Below, piece by piece: positions 37,654-46,412 of a stretch of 64,000 nt of DNA. A program made the translations under genes and the position numbers. The notes beneath the pieces were generated by a model, which had not been told where the DNA came from, did not search any database, and worked only from the letters and a program-made list of their open reading frames with translations. Every line of letters starts with the position of its first letter. Position 1 is the first letter of the stretch. Source of the stretch: Haloarcula rara (GTDB lineage Archaea > Halobacteriota > Halobacteria > Halobacteriales > Haloarculaceae); contig NZ_CP119785.1 in NCBI RefSeq assembly GCF_029338235.1, positions 1,240,001-1,304,000 on the forward strand, written 5' to 3'.

Positions 37654-38376
37654 CTATCCCGTCTGCTCACAGCCGCTGTCCAGACACCGCCGGCCCCCGC
37701 TGGTCTCGAAAATCGGGAGCCCGCAGGCACACGTCCCGACTACGAGCCCCGACGGAACGGCGTAGCCGGTGTCACACTCGGGGTAGTTCTCACAGCCGAC
37801 GATGAGGCCGCCACGGCGCAGAATCCGCAGGTCGCCGCCGCAGTGCTTGCAGTCCCATTCGCGGTCGAAGGCGGCCTGGACGCGGTCGTCGAGTGACTCG
37901 CAGTCCCGGTCGATACAGCACTCGATGGCCTCGCCGCGTTCGACCCGCATCGTCGGCAGCGAGCAATCCCCACAGCGCCCGCCGGTGACGGCGGCGTCGG
38001 TCGGCAGCCCGTAGCGGGCGCCACAGCCGGTGCAAGTCACGTCGCCGCCAGCGCGGACGAGCGTCCCCGGACAGTTCGGGCAGTCGCCGACCGGGACGCC
38101 GGCCTCCGAGGCCGGGAACCGGGCGCTACCGTGTTCCTCGTGGGCGACGACCCTGAGGAACTGCTCGCCGTCGCGGGCCGTGACGGTCCCGTCCTCGACG
38201 GCGACGCTCTCGGCCCTGGTGAGCCAGGCGACGGGCTGGTACCCCCCGGCGTCGTGGACCAGCACCGTGTTGTCGGGCTTGACCACCACCAGCACGTCAC
38301 CGCGCTGTTCGCGCTCGCGGGACCCCTCGAAGACAGTCGTACACTCACCGGCCATCACGCGCGTTCCGTCGTGCAT
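37654..38376 (-). CDS. DUF91/NucS-like and topoisomerase zinc-finger protein
   Basis: A 240-residue protein. The N-terminal half (CTTVFEGSREREQRGDVLVV, then VLVHDAGGYQPVAW) resembles the N-terminal DNA-binding domain of NucS (DUF91). The C-terminal half has several CxxC ribbons: CPNC/CTGC, CGDC, CKHC with CENYPEC (a topoisomerase I-type C4 finger) and a last C-x-C/C-x4-C cluster. No nuclease motif of the NucS C-domain is seen, so binding rather than cutting is likely. The start is ATG 38376 (MHDGTRV), with 38355 as alternative. It is 61 bases upstream of endA and probably cotranscribed. Confidence 0.75.
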   Translation of the reverse strand: MHDGTRVMAGECTTVFEGSREREQRGDVLVVVKPDNTVLVHDAGGYQPVAWLTRAESVAVEDGTVTARDGEQFLRVVAHEEHGSARFPASEAGVPVGDCPNCPGTLVRAGGDVTCTGCGARYGLPTDAAVTGGRCGDCSLPTMRVERGEAIECCIDRDCESLDDRVQAAFDREWDCKHCGGDLRILRRGGLIVGCENYPECDTGYAVPSGLVVGTCACGLPIFETSGGRRCLDSGCEQTG

Positions 38377-38473
38377 GGGACGGGCTGGTTCCGTCTCGGT
38401 ATGTAAACTCTCGGCCGTGTGGCAACGTCGAGTATACGGATTTATATCACTGACCGGGCGATGACAGGAAACG

Positions 38474-38980
38474 ATGGGCGAGAAAGAGCAATCTCCCGTG
38501 AACCCGGTCCTCGCGGGCGTCGTGCTAGTGCTTACGGCCCTGGGCTGGCTCGTTACCGAACTGTCTCCCCAGGGGCCGTTCACGACGGCAGTCGACGTCG
38601 GAACGGCACTCCTTCTCGTCGGCTTCAGCGTGTACGCGCTGATAACGGTGTACACAGAGGCCATCCCGGATATCGAGGTCGACGCGGCGAGGGCAGACTC
38701 GTCCGCCGACCAGTCCATACGACCCGAATCGAAGGCGCTCAGTGAGGCCGGCCCCAGAGACGTCGCTCGACTACTGCGTGCCGCCAGACCGCTCCCGGCG
38801 TTCGTACTTATCGCGTTGCTCCCGATTATCTTCCCACACGAGGGGCAGCTCACGGTCCCGGTCCTCGGCGTCGTTCCGTTCCCGTGGTATGGGTTCCCGA
38901 TAGCGGCGCTTTTCGCGTGTATCGCCTTCTACTGGTGGTTCCTATGGATGAGTCCGCTGCCGCTCGTTCGGGGGAAATGA
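38474..38980 (+). CDS. Four-helix membrane protein
   Basis: A 168-residue integral membrane protein. Hydrophobic segments lie at about residues 12-30, 38-60, 108-122 and 135-160. The second half (LPAFVLIALLPIIFP, then FPWYGFPIAALFACIAFYWW) resembles DUF3311-type small subunits that accompany sodium symporters, but no symporter follows. The loop between halves is acidic/Ser-rich. The function is unknown. It diverges from the zinc-finger gene across a short promoter region with a tttatatca element about 25-30 bases upstream. Confidence 0.7.
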   Translation: MGEKEQSPVNPVLAGVVLVLTALGWLVTELSPQGPFTTAVDVGTALLLVGFSVYALITVYTEAIPDIEVDAARADSSADQSIRPESKALSEAGPRDVARLLRAARPLPAFVLIALLPIIFPHEGQLTVPVLGVVPFPWYGFPIAALFACIAFYWWFLWMSPLPLVRGK

Positions 38981-39043
38981 GAGACCGGCAGCGTCAGGGA
39001 GCGAACGCAACACGCAAACCGCTCGGGCGAGTGAGTGAACGTA

Positions 39044-39694
39044 ATGAGCGACGCGCCGACGGCAATCTGTTTCGACATGGACGGCGTCCTGGTCCAGTCC
39101 GAGGACCACTGGGTCAGTATCCAGCGCGAGCACATCCTCCCGACCGTCGCACCCGACGACGACATCCCGCTGTCGGCCATCACCGGCCGCGATTACACCG
39201 AGGTGTATCCCGACCTCGACGGGGAGTACGACCTCGCCGTCACCCGCGAGGAGTACGAGCGACTCTTCGAAGAGGCGGGCAGGGAGATATACAGCGAACA
39301 CGCCACGATGCTCGAGGGCGTCGACGACCTGCTCGCGGAGCTCCGGGCTTCGGGCACGTCGCTGGCGCTGACGACCTCGGCGCCGTGGGACTGGATCGAC
39401 GTCATCGAGGACCGCTTTGGGCTGCTCCATCACTTCGACGCCGCCGTCAGCGCACAGGACATCGATGCGCCGGGCAAGCCCGAACCGCACATCTACGAAC
39501 ACGGCGCGAGCAGGCTGGGCGTCGAACCGGCCGACTGCTGGGCCGTAGAGGACTCCCAGGCTGGCGCTCGCGCGGCGGTGGCCGCCGGGATGACAACCGT
39601 CGGCTTCCAGGGCGACGGCGAAGAGACGGAACTCCCGATGGTCCACCATCTGGCCGGTGACGCGGCGGAGCTACGCGACGTGCTGTTCGGGTAG
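39044..39694 (+). CDS. HAD-superfamily hydrolase
   Basis: A 216-residue HAD phosphatase. Motif I is CFDMDGVLVQSE (nucleophile and general-acid Asp), motif II ALTTSAP, motif III GKPEPHIYEHGA with the Lys, and motif IV VEDSQAGARAA. The helical cap between motifs I and II suggests the beta-phosphoglucomutase/phosphoglycolate phosphatase subgroup; the substrate cannot be read from the sequence. The ATG at 39044 (MSDAPTAIC) is preferred over one three codons earlier. The preceding membrane protein is 63 bases away in the same direction. Confidence 0.87.
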   Translation: MSDAPTAICFDMDGVLVQSEDHWVSIQREHILPTVAPDDDIPLSAITGRDYTEVYPDLDGEYDLAVTREEYERLFEEAGREIYSEHATMLEGVDDLLAELRASGTSLALTTSAPWDWIDVIEDRFGLLHHFDAAVSAQDIDAPGKPEPHIYEHGASRLGVEPADCWAVEDSQAGARAAVAAGMTTVGFQGDGEETELPMVHHLAGDAAELRDVLFG

Positions 39695-39742
39695 CGTTTC
39701 CAGTGAAGGGGAGAGTCAAAGACCGTACCCGCCCGAGGGGAG

Positions 39743-39991
39743 TCAGGCGTCGGCACGGTACCCTCGGCCCACAATGAGACCGAAGACGTTGGCGAAGAAC
39801 ACACCGGTTAGCAGGAGGAGGCGGCTCCGTCCGTCCAGTGGACTCGCGAGAAGCGCCAGATACGCCAGTGGGGCCACGACGGCGGTCCAGAACCCGACGA
39901 ACCGGACCGGCCGGACGGCCATCGTTCGGAAGTCGGCACGTCCGCTGGGGAGTACGTCAGTGGGCAACCGAAGGGGCGAAGCACTGGACAT
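39743..39991 (-). CDS. Small two-helix membrane protein
   Basis: An 82-residue protein. A polar N-terminus (MSSASPLRLPTDVL) is followed by helices at about residues 31-49 and 56-74, ending RGYRADA. No family is recognised, and nothing is known of its function. The start at 39991 is preferred over 40006. An AT-rich region (40010-40160) lies upstream and should carry its promoter. It is convergent with the HAD gene. Confidence 0.6.
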   Translation of the reverse strand: MSSASPLRLPTDVLPSGRADFRTMAVRPVRFVGFWTAVVAPLAYLALLASPLDGRSRLLLLTGVFFANVFGLIVGRGYRADA

Positions 39992-40216
39992 TGGGTTCCT
40001 CCTCACGCCACTGTATGACCCATACCAACATATAAACGAACGACGGTTGTGGTTAATTCGCTCGGATACGTTTCGTTTGATTGATTTTAGCTGGTTTCAC
40101 TGGGACCATTTACACTCGATTAGACCGAGTTAGATAGCGTTATAAATTTTATTCGTTTCTCTGAGCCCGTTATCCAGAACCGGGGTAATTTCCGGCGAGA
40201 CATCCTCCACAACGGC

Positions 40217-42643
40217 TCACTCGACGCTGACCGTCCGAGTGGAGGTGACCGGATCGAGGGGCTGGTCCGGGAACGTCACTTCGACGGTGAAGGTCAGCTC
40301 GTCGGCGTCGGCGCCGAAGACGGCGACCGGAAGGTTGGTCTGGCCGAGATAGGCGGGTTTGGCCGTCATCTCGCGGCCGTTGACCGTCACGCGCAGGCCG
40401 GCGCGGGCGCCGCCGCCGTTGTTCGCGACAGTCACTTCACGCATATCGTGGTCGCCGGCGGCGATAGCGTCGGGGAAATCGCCCCAGTCGACGACGACGA
40501 CGGGGAGGTCGCGGGCGTTCGAGACGACCTGCTCGGCGACGCCCTCGGAGAGCCCGGCCGAGACCAGTCCGGAGACGCCGGCCCGAACGATGTCGCCCGG
40601 GCTGGACAGCCCCGCGGCGGCGAGTTTGCCGGCCCGTCCCGAGCCGACGCCGTCGATGGCCGTCAGCCCGACCGCGTCGTCACTGATGCCGTGTTCGACG
40701 CGGGCCTCGACCCGGCAGGCCAGGTTGGCGAAGCGACCCGGCGCGAGGTTGTCGAGAAAGTCCCGAAGCGCCGCCAGCAGGCGCAGGGCGTTCTGACGGA
40801 TGACCCAGGCGTCGCTCTTGAGTTCCGTCGGCGTGGTGCCGGTCATCCCCGAGCGCAGTATCGCCAGCACCTTCCGCTGGCCGGCGTCGAGCTCCTCGGG
40901 GGCGTCGCCACCTACCACGGCGCTGACAGCGTCCTGCTCGTCCGACCGGGCGCTGACGCTGTCGAACTCCGTCGCGCCCGCCACCGTCGAGAGCAGGGTC
41001 TCGGCGTCGATTCGGTCGGCGTCGTCCTCGCTTGCGGCCGCCTCGCAGCGCTCCGCCAGGTCGGCAAAGCGGCGGGCGGTGTCGAGTCGCAGGTAGAACT
41101 TCGAGGCGAGCTGACCCAGTCGGGTGGCCTCGATACGGAGGCCGTCCCGTTCGACGAAGCCGTCGGCGACGAGCTTGGAGAGCTCGTTGGACACCCGTTC
41201 CCGGAGGTCGCTGCCGGCGTCGTAGGCGTCGGGGGCCGATTTGGCGCGGGCGTAGTAGAACGTCGTCTCGAGCCAGCGCATCACGTCGTCGATGTCCCGG
41301 ATCGTCCCCAGCGCGATTTCGGCGTTGAGGTGGGCGTCGAGTTCGCCCGCCAGCCGCGACTCTATCTCCTTGCCATCCCGCAGCAGGCGCCGGTACTTGT
41401 CCGCGTCCGAGCGGTCACAGACGACCCAGGCGTAGCCCATGTCGTCGTAGCCAGGTCGGCCCGCCCGGCCGAGCATCTGGAGGACGTCCAGCGGGCTCAT
41501 GTCCACCTCGCCCTCCAGGGGGTCGTGGAGCTTGGTATCCCGGATGACGACACAGCGGGCGGGGAGGTTCACGCCCCACGCGAGCGTCGAGGTCGAGAAC
41601 AGCAGCTGAATCTTCCCCTGCTTGAACCACTCCTCGACGCGGTTCTTGTCCTCCCGCGAGAGCCCCGCGTGGTGAAAGCCAACACCGTCGAGCACCGACT
41701 GGCGGAGCGTGTCGTTACTCAGGTCCGCAGCGTCGTTATGGAAGTCGTAGTCCCCGCGTGCGCCCATCGGGATGTCCCGCTCGGTGAGTTCGTCGCGGGC
41801 CTTCTTTGCGGCCTGGACGGTGTCCTGCCGCGAGGAGACGAAGACCAGCGACTGGCCCTCGTCGCGGATGTGTGGCTCCGCGAGGTCGAGCGCCCGGTAG
41901 AGCCGCCGGTACTTGTCCGCGAAGGCGTTCTCGCCGTGAGAGTAGGTCTTCACGTCGGCGTTGAGCGGCACCGGGCGGTAGTCCTCGCCGAAGGCGAAGG
42001 TCGTCTCGTCGGGAGCATCGAGCCAGTCGGCCACGTCGTCGATGTTCGGCATCGTCGCCGAGAGGGCGACGACGCGGGGGTCACAGAGCCGGCGAAGTCT
42101 GGAAACGGTGACTTCGAGCACTGCCCCGCGTCGGTCCGAATCCAGCAGGTGGACCTCGTCGATGACACAGCAGTCCACGTCGGTGATAAAGGAGTAGCGA
42201 GCGGTCTCGTGTTTGCGGGTGGCCGAATCGGCCTTCTCGGGGGTCATCACGAGGATGTCGGCGCGTTCGGCCCGGCGTGGCGAGAGGTCGCGTTCGCCGG
42301 TGACGACGTAGACGGAGTAGCCAAGCTCCTCGAAGCGCTCCCACTCGCTCTCTTTCTCGTTGGTGAGCGCGCGCAGCGGCGCGAGAAAGAGCGCCGTCCC
42401 GCCCTCGGCGAGGGTCTTGCAGATGGCCAGCTCCGCCAGGGCGGTCTTCCCGCTGGCGGTGGGCGCGCTGACGACGACGTTGTCCTCGCGGTTCAACAGG
42501 GCGGGCAGTGCCGCCGATTGCATCTCGTTGAACCGCTCGAAGGGGAAGGCGCCGACAAAGTCCGGCAGGACCTCCTCGACCGCCACCGTCGGCTCGCTGT
42601 CGGCTCTGCGTGGCACGTCAGATGGGCGGCACCGCGACGGCAA
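40217..42643 (-). CDS. Hel308-family DEAD/DEAH-box DNA helicase
   Basis: An 808-residue superfamily 2 helicase of the Hel308/Ski2 type: Walker A APTASGKTAL (about residue 60), motif II VIDEVHLLD, motif III SATMPN, motif VI QMLGRAGRPGYD (about 390), then winged-helix and Sec63/ratchet domains (about 460-640), a helix-hairpin-helix (AIDGVGSGRAGKLAAAGL) and an unusual C-terminal beta domain. Hel308 acts on stalled forks. Haloarchaea usually have more than one such helicase, so I do not assign a symbol. A GTG 19 codons later (about 42586) is another possible start. Confidence 0.88.
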   Translation of the reverse strand: MPSRCRPSDVPRRADSEPTVAVEEVLPDFVGAFPFERFNEMQSAALPALLNREDNVVVSAPTASGKTALAELAICKTLAEGGTALFLAPLRALTNEKESEWERFEELGYSVYVVTGERDLSPRRAERADILVMTPEKADSATRKHETARYSFITDVDCCVIDEVHLLDSDRRGAVLEVTVSRLRRLCDPRVVALSATMPNIDDVADWLDAPDETTFAFGEDYRPVPLNADVKTYSHGENAFADKYRRLYRALDLAEPHIRDEGQSLVFVSSRQDTVQAAKKARDELTERDIPMGARGDYDFHNDAADLSNDTLRQSVLDGVGFHHAGLSREDKNRVEEWFKQGKIQLLFSTSTLAWGVNLPARCVVIRDTKLHDPLEGEVDMSPLDVLQMLGRAGRPGYDDMGYAWVVCDRSDADKYRRLLRDGKEIESRLAGELDAHLNAEIALGTIRDIDDVMRWLETTFYYARAKSAPDAYDAGSDLRERVSNELSKLVADGFVERDGLRIEATRLGQLASKFYLRLDTARRFADLAERCEAAASEDDADRIDAETLLSTVAGATEFDSVSARSDEQDAVSAVVGGDAPEELDAGQRKVLAILRSGMTGTTPTELKSDAWVIRQNALRLLAALRDFLDNLAPGRFANLACRVEARVEHGISDDAVGLTAIDGVGSGRAGKLAAAGLSSPGDIVRAGVSGLVSAGLSEGVAEQVVSNARDLPVVVVDWGDFPDAIAAGDHDMREVTVANNGGGARAGLRVTVNGREMTAKPAYLGQTNLPVAVFGADADELTFTVEVTFPDQPLDPVTSTRTVSVE

Positions 42644-42754
42644 AGGCGTTTCTATGGCGGAGTGGAAGTGGTCGGCGCCGGGTGTCGGCCCGCTGGGCTT
42701 GCACTCGCCGGCCGCGAGACCACCACCGACCGGCTCGACGGTGCGAGTGGAGCC

Positions 42755-42898
42755 ATGTCAGACCAGAACACAGCTGATTCCGAAGTGAGCCGCGAATGCG
42801 AGGAGTGCGGGAACGCCTTCCACACGGACAGGAACGACTCACCACCGTTCACCTGTCCGAACTGCAAGTCCGACAACGCGAGCCCGCTGAACGGCTGA
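42755..42898 (+). CDS. 47-residue zinc-ribbon protein
   Basis: A small acidic protein starting MSDQNTADSEVSRECEECGN. Two CxxC knuckles (CEEC and CPNC, 20-odd residues apart) form one zinc ribbon, and it ends SDNASPLNG. Isolated zinc-ribbon proteins of this size (often called zinc beta-ribbon or small zinc finger proteins) are widespread in haloarchaea and commonly missed by annotation. The ATG lies about 110 bases past the divergent helicase start. The role is unknown; some relatives affect motility and adhesion (family knowledge). Confidence 0.75.
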   Translation: MSDQNTADSEVSRECEECGNAFHTDRNDSPPFTCPNCKSDNASPLNG

Positions 42899-42922
42899 AC
42901 GGCGCGGAAGTGCCACCGGACG

Positions 42923-43036
42923 CTACGACCGCCGGTTGACGGTCGCCGTGATATCCTGCTCGAGCCGGAGTAACAGCGAGAGCGTGAAGGTCAGTGGGCC
43001 GTCGACATCGACGCCCAGCGCCACTCGACCGACCAT
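42923..43036 (-). CDS. Possible 37-residue protein
   Basis: The minus-strand ORF starting MVGRVALGVDVDGPLTFTLS and ending NRRS has regular alternating hydrophobicity. An ATG about 20-25 bases after tatttaaaa (shared with the divergent gene at 43091) is at leaderless distance. It has no recognised family and may be a chance ORF. Confidence 0.3.
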   Translation of the reverse strand: MVGRVALGVDVDGPLTFTLSLLLRLEQDITATVNRRS

Positions 43037-43054
43037 CGTCGCCAGTTCGAGCTC

Positions 43055-43063
43055 CGGTTTTAA
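43055..43063. promoter_or_regulatory. TATA box for the 43091 gene
   Basis: ttttaaata lies about 28-36 bases before the ATG at 43091 and reads as TATTTAAAA on the other strand, where it precedes the possible 37-residue ORF. Confidence 0.5.
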
Positions 43064-43090
43064 ATACTCCCCACCCCTCCCGGAAATAAG

Positions 43091-44245
43091 ATGGGAATTT
43101 TCGACGTACTCCGAGAGCTGCTCGGCGGAGGGCAGGCGTCGGCTGACGACGGCCGAGCGGCGGCGGTCGACGATAGCGGGACAGATGCGACCGACCGCGG
43201 AGCAGGGACAACCAACGGCGGAGCAGAGACGACCGACGACGACGGGTTCAGGATACCGGAAAACGCCACGCGGGGCGAGCGCGTCCCCTTTGGTGCACTG
43301 GCGGCCACGAGCCGGCCGGAGCTTCGCGAGAACGCCGAGGAGTTCGCCGAGTTCTGGAGCGAGTACGAGCTGGATTTCACGCCGTCGTCGATACCGGCGG
43401 TCGACGAGCTGTTCGCGACACAGCAAGACCGCGCGAACTACCTCTCTATCGACCTCGGTGACGGCTACGAGGGCGCGGTGGCACCCATGGCCAGCGAGCC
43501 GGCCTGCTACTTCGGCGAGGTGATGGTGCGCAACTACGACGCGGAGTGGACGTTCGACGAGGACTTCGGCTGGGCGCTCCAGTTCGGCAACGGCCAGATA
43601 GTCAACGTCTTCAAGACCGCCCATCAGGCCCTCGAGGGCGACCCGCCCTTCGTCATGCTCCATGACACGTTCGTCGAGGATATCGGCCTCGACGGAGCGC
43701 CCCTCGACGCCAGCGGCGGGCGCGCCACGGTCGCGGACGTCGACGAGGGTATCGACCCCGACGACTTCGACGACGAGGCGATAGCGGCGGCCGCCGGCGA
43801 GCGGGACTCCGAGGAACTAATCGCAGACGTTCGAGGCGACGCCGAGGACCTCGTCGAGGCGTGGCCGGCCTACGAGTTCGACTACTCTGTCGAGTCGCTC
43901 GAGCGGCTGGACGAACTCGTCACAGCGGAGTTCTCCGGGCCGGCCTTTGCCGACGCCGAGGTCGGGTCGACCGACGACGAGGTCTCTATACTGCTGACGG
44001 CCCACACGGTCAACGCCGGGTCCTACTTCGGGGAAGTGCTGCGGCGCGAATACGGCGGGAACTGGCGTCACACGGAGACGGACGGGTTGCAACTCGAACT
44101 CCCCATCTCGGACGGTGCGGCGCGTGTCAGCCCGATTGCGATGGCCGAGGCCTGCCTGGCAGGTGACGATACGTTCACCGAGAGATACGCGGGGGTCAGC
44201 GAGGTCCTCGAGGAGGTCGGCGACCAGCTAGAGAGTGGCGACTGA
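43091..44245 (+). CDS. Two-repeat haloarchaeal protein, unknown
   Basis: A 384-residue soluble acidic protein. A disordered Gly/Thr/Asp linker (about residues 17-55) precedes two related modules, about 80-210 and 245-380. Each has the pattern of an EFWSEYELDFTPSSI- or EAWPAYEFDYSVESL-type strand, then an acidic loop, then YFGEVMVRNYDAEW or YFGEVLRREYGGNW. The duplication is obvious by eye (ACYFGEV and SYFGEVL). The N-terminus MGIFDVLRELLGGG may be an amphipathic helix. I do not recognise the family. It stands alone, 39 bases upstream of lipA. Confidence 0.65.
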   Translation: MGIFDVLRELLGGGQASADDGRAAAVDDSGTDATDRGAGTTNGGAETTDDDGFRIPENATRGERVPFGALAATSRPELRENAEEFAEFWSEYELDFTPSSIPAVDELFATQQDRANYLSIDLGDGYEGAVAPMASEPACYFGEVMVRNYDAEWTFDEDFGWALQFGNGQIVNVFKTAHQALEGDPPFVMLHDTFVEDIGLDGAPLDASGGRATVADVDEGIDPDDFDDEAIAAAAGERDSEELIADVRGDAEDLVEAWPAYEFDYSVESLERLDELVTAEFSGPAFADAEVGSTDDEVSILLTAHTVNAGSYFGEVLRREYGGNWRHTETDGLQLELPISDGAARVSPIAMAEACLAGDDTFTERYAGVSEVLEEVGDQLESGD

Positions 44246-44284
44246 ACCCAACGGCTTTTGTCCCGACAGACCTCACCTCCGACA

Positions 44285-45214
44285 ATGAGTCGTTCGCGCA
44301 AGCCCGACTGGCTCAAGATGCGGCCGCCGTCGGGCGAGCGGTTCACCGACATCAAGCGGAGCCTCCGCGAGCGGGACCTCCACACGGTCTGTGAGGAGGC
44401 CAACTGCCCGAACATGGGCGAGTGCTGGAGCGGCGAGTCGGGCCCGGGGACGGCGACGTTCATGCTGATGGGCGACCGCTGCTCGCGAGGGTGTAACTTC
44501 TGTGACGTCGAGACCGGCGGCATGGAGGCGCTGGACCAAGACGAGCCGGAAAACGTCGCCGACGCCGTCGCCGACATCGGCCTCGATTACGTCGTCCTCA
44601 CGTCGGTCGACCGCGACGACCTCCCCGACCAGGGCGCGGGCCACTTCGCCGAGACCATTCGCGAGATAAAGCGGCGCGACGACGACATCCTCGTCGAGTG
44701 TCTGATTCCCGATTTCCGGGGCGAGCCCGACCTCGTCCGGAAGATTATCGACGCCGAGCCGGACGTGCTGGCCCACAACATCGAGACCGTCGACCGACTC
44801 CAGTGGCCGGTTCGGGACCGCCGGGCGGGCTACGAGCAGTCGCTGTCGGTGCTCCGGCAAGCAAACAGAGAGAGCGATATCTTCACCAAGACCAGTCTCA
44901 TGCTGGGCGTCGGCGAGTACGCCCACGAGGTGTACCAGACCCTCTCGGACCTCCGGCAGGTCGGCACCGATATCGTCACCTTCGGGCAGTATCTCCAGCC
45001 CTCGCGGTCCCATCTCGAGGTCTCTGAGTACGTCCACCCGGACGTCTTCGACACGTGGCAGCGGGTGGCCGAGGACGAGTTCGACTTTGCGTACTGTGCC
45101 TCGGGGCCGATGGTCCGGTCCTCGTACCGGGCCGGCGAACTTTTCGTCGAATCGGTACTCAGGGACGGAGAGTCGCTCGAAGACGCCCAACAGCGAGCGC
45201 AGGCGAGCGACTGA
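44285..45214 (+). CDS. lipA: Lipoyl synthase
   Basis: A 309-residue radical-SAM enzyme that inserts two sulfurs into octanoyl groups on E2/GcvH proteins. It has the N-terminal auxiliary cluster CEEANCPNMGEC and the radical-SAM CSRGCNFCDV, followed by the conserved VVLTSVDRDDLPDQGAGHFA and KTSLMLGVGE. The ATG at 44285 (MSRSRKPDW) is chosen; an upstream in-frame ATG at 44258 overlaps the spacer. It lies just before the genes for the E1/E2 2-oxoacid dehydrogenase, so the enzyme is encoded beside the E2 it modifies. Confidence 0.96.
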   Translation: MSRSRKPDWLKMRPPSGERFTDIKRSLRERDLHTVCEEANCPNMGECWSGESGPGTATFMLMGDRCSRGCNFCDVETGGMEALDQDEPENVADAVADIGLDYVVLTSVDRDDLPDQGAGHFAETIREIKRRDDDILVECLIPDFRGEPDLVRKIIDAEPDVLAHNIETVDRLQWPVRDRRAGYEQSLSVLRQANRESDIFTKTSLMLGVGEYAHEVYQTLSDLRQVGTDIVTFGQYLQPSRSHLEVSEYVHPDVFDTWQRVAEDEFDFAYCASGPMVRSSYRAGELFVESVLRDGESLEDAQQRAQASD

Positions 45215-45296
45215 TTCCCACGAAGGAAGCGGCACGGCTCGCCGCGAAAACCCTAAGCGTGCTGCGTGCCAACGTCTAGCGTATGTATCGCGCAGG

Positions 45297-46412
45297 GTGG
45301 TCCCACTGAGCGTCCTACAGGGCGAGCCCGGCGACCGGGTACAGATACTCGACGAAGACGGGCAGGTCGTCGACGGCGCGACCGTCCCCGACCTCTCCGA
45401 CGATGCGCTCGTCGAGATGTACCGCTATCTCAAGCTCGGTCGGCACTTCGACCAGCGCGCCGTCAGTCTCCAGCGGCAGGGTCGGATGGGGACCTATCCG
45501 CCGATGGCCGGCCAGGAGGCGTCCCAGGTCGGCAGCGCGATGGCCCTCGCCGAGGGCGACTGGACGTTCCCGAGCTATCGCGAACACCTCGCGCTCGCCG
45601 TGCAGGGCTGGTCACTCGCCGACGACCTGCTGTACTGGATGGGCAACGAGGCCGGCAACGCCCCGCCCGAGGAGCTCAACGTGTTCTCGATGGCGGTGCC
45701 CATCGCCACACAGATACCCCACGCGACGGGGGCGGCCTGGGCCGCCAAGCTCCGGGGCGAGGACACCGTCGTCCTCACCTACTTCGGCGACGGTGCGACC
45801 AGCGAGGGGGACTTCCACGAGGGGCTGAACTTCGCCGGCGTCTTCGACGTGCCCGCGGTCTTCTTCTGTAACAACAACCAGTGGGCCATCTCCTTGCCCC
45901 GGGAGCGCCAGACGGCGAGCGCAACACTCGCAGGGAAGGCCGCGGCCTACGGCTTCGACGGCGTGCAGGTCGACGGGATGGACCCGCTGGCGGTGTACCA
46001 GGTCACGAGCGAGGCCGTCGCGAAGGCGCGGGACCCCCCTGACGGCGACCTGCGACCGACGCTCGTCGAGGCGGTGCAGTACCGCTTTGGCGCCCACACG
46101 ACCGCCGACGACCCCTCGGTCTACCGCGGGGACGAGGAGGTCGAGCGCTGGAAGCGCAAGGACCCAATCCCGCGCCTGGAGACGTTCCTGCGCGAGCGGG
46201 GGGTGCTGGGCGACGAGCGCGTCGCGGCCATCGAGGAGTCCGTGGCCGGCGAGGTTGCCGACGCCATCGAGACGGCCGAGTCGACCGAGCGGCCCAGCCC
46301 CGAGGAACTGTTCGCCCACGTCTACGCGGAGATGCCACAGCGGTTAGAACAGCAACTCCAGTATCTGCGCGACCTGCGAGCGCGTCACGGCGACGAGGAG
46401 CTATTCCAGTGA
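45297..46412 (+). CDS. pdhA: 2-oxoacid dehydrogenase E1 component alpha
   Basis: A 371-residue E1 alpha, binding thiamine diphosphate. The TPP motif spans GDGATSEGDFHEGLNFA to NNNQWAIS (about residues 164-205). Further marks are RQGRMGTYPPMAGQEA and RFGAHTTADDPSVYR, the latter being the phosphorylation-loop region of PDH E1 alpha. In haloarchaea these enzymes may act on branched-chain 2-oxoacids rather than pyruvate, so the specificity is unproven. The GTG at 45297 is chosen because the sequence upstream is frame extension over the lipA end. The stop overlaps pdhB as GTGA. Confidence 0.92.
   Translation: MVPLSVLQGEPGDRVQILDEDGQVVDGATVPDLSDDALVEMYRYLKLGRHFDQRAVSLQRQGRMGTYPPMAGQEASQVGSAMALAEGDWTFPSYREHLALAVQGWSLADDLLYWMGNEAGNAPPEELNVFSMAVPIATQIPHATGAAWAAKLRGEDTVVLTYFGDGATSEGDFHEGLNFAGVFDVPAVFFCNNNQWAISLPRERQTASATLAGKAAAYGFDGVQVDGMDPLAVYQVTSEAVAKARDPPDGDLRPTLVEAVQYRFGAHTTADDPSVYRGDEEVERWKRKDPIPRLETFLRERGVLGDERVAAIEESVAGEVADAIETAESTERPSPEELFAHVYAEMPQRLEQQLQYLRDLRARHGDEELFQ

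Noticed and set aside
40448..42898. A very long plus-strand frame opposite the helicase
   Set aside because: It is the complement of the Hel308-type gene; only its last 47 codons (42755-42898) are a real, separate small gene.
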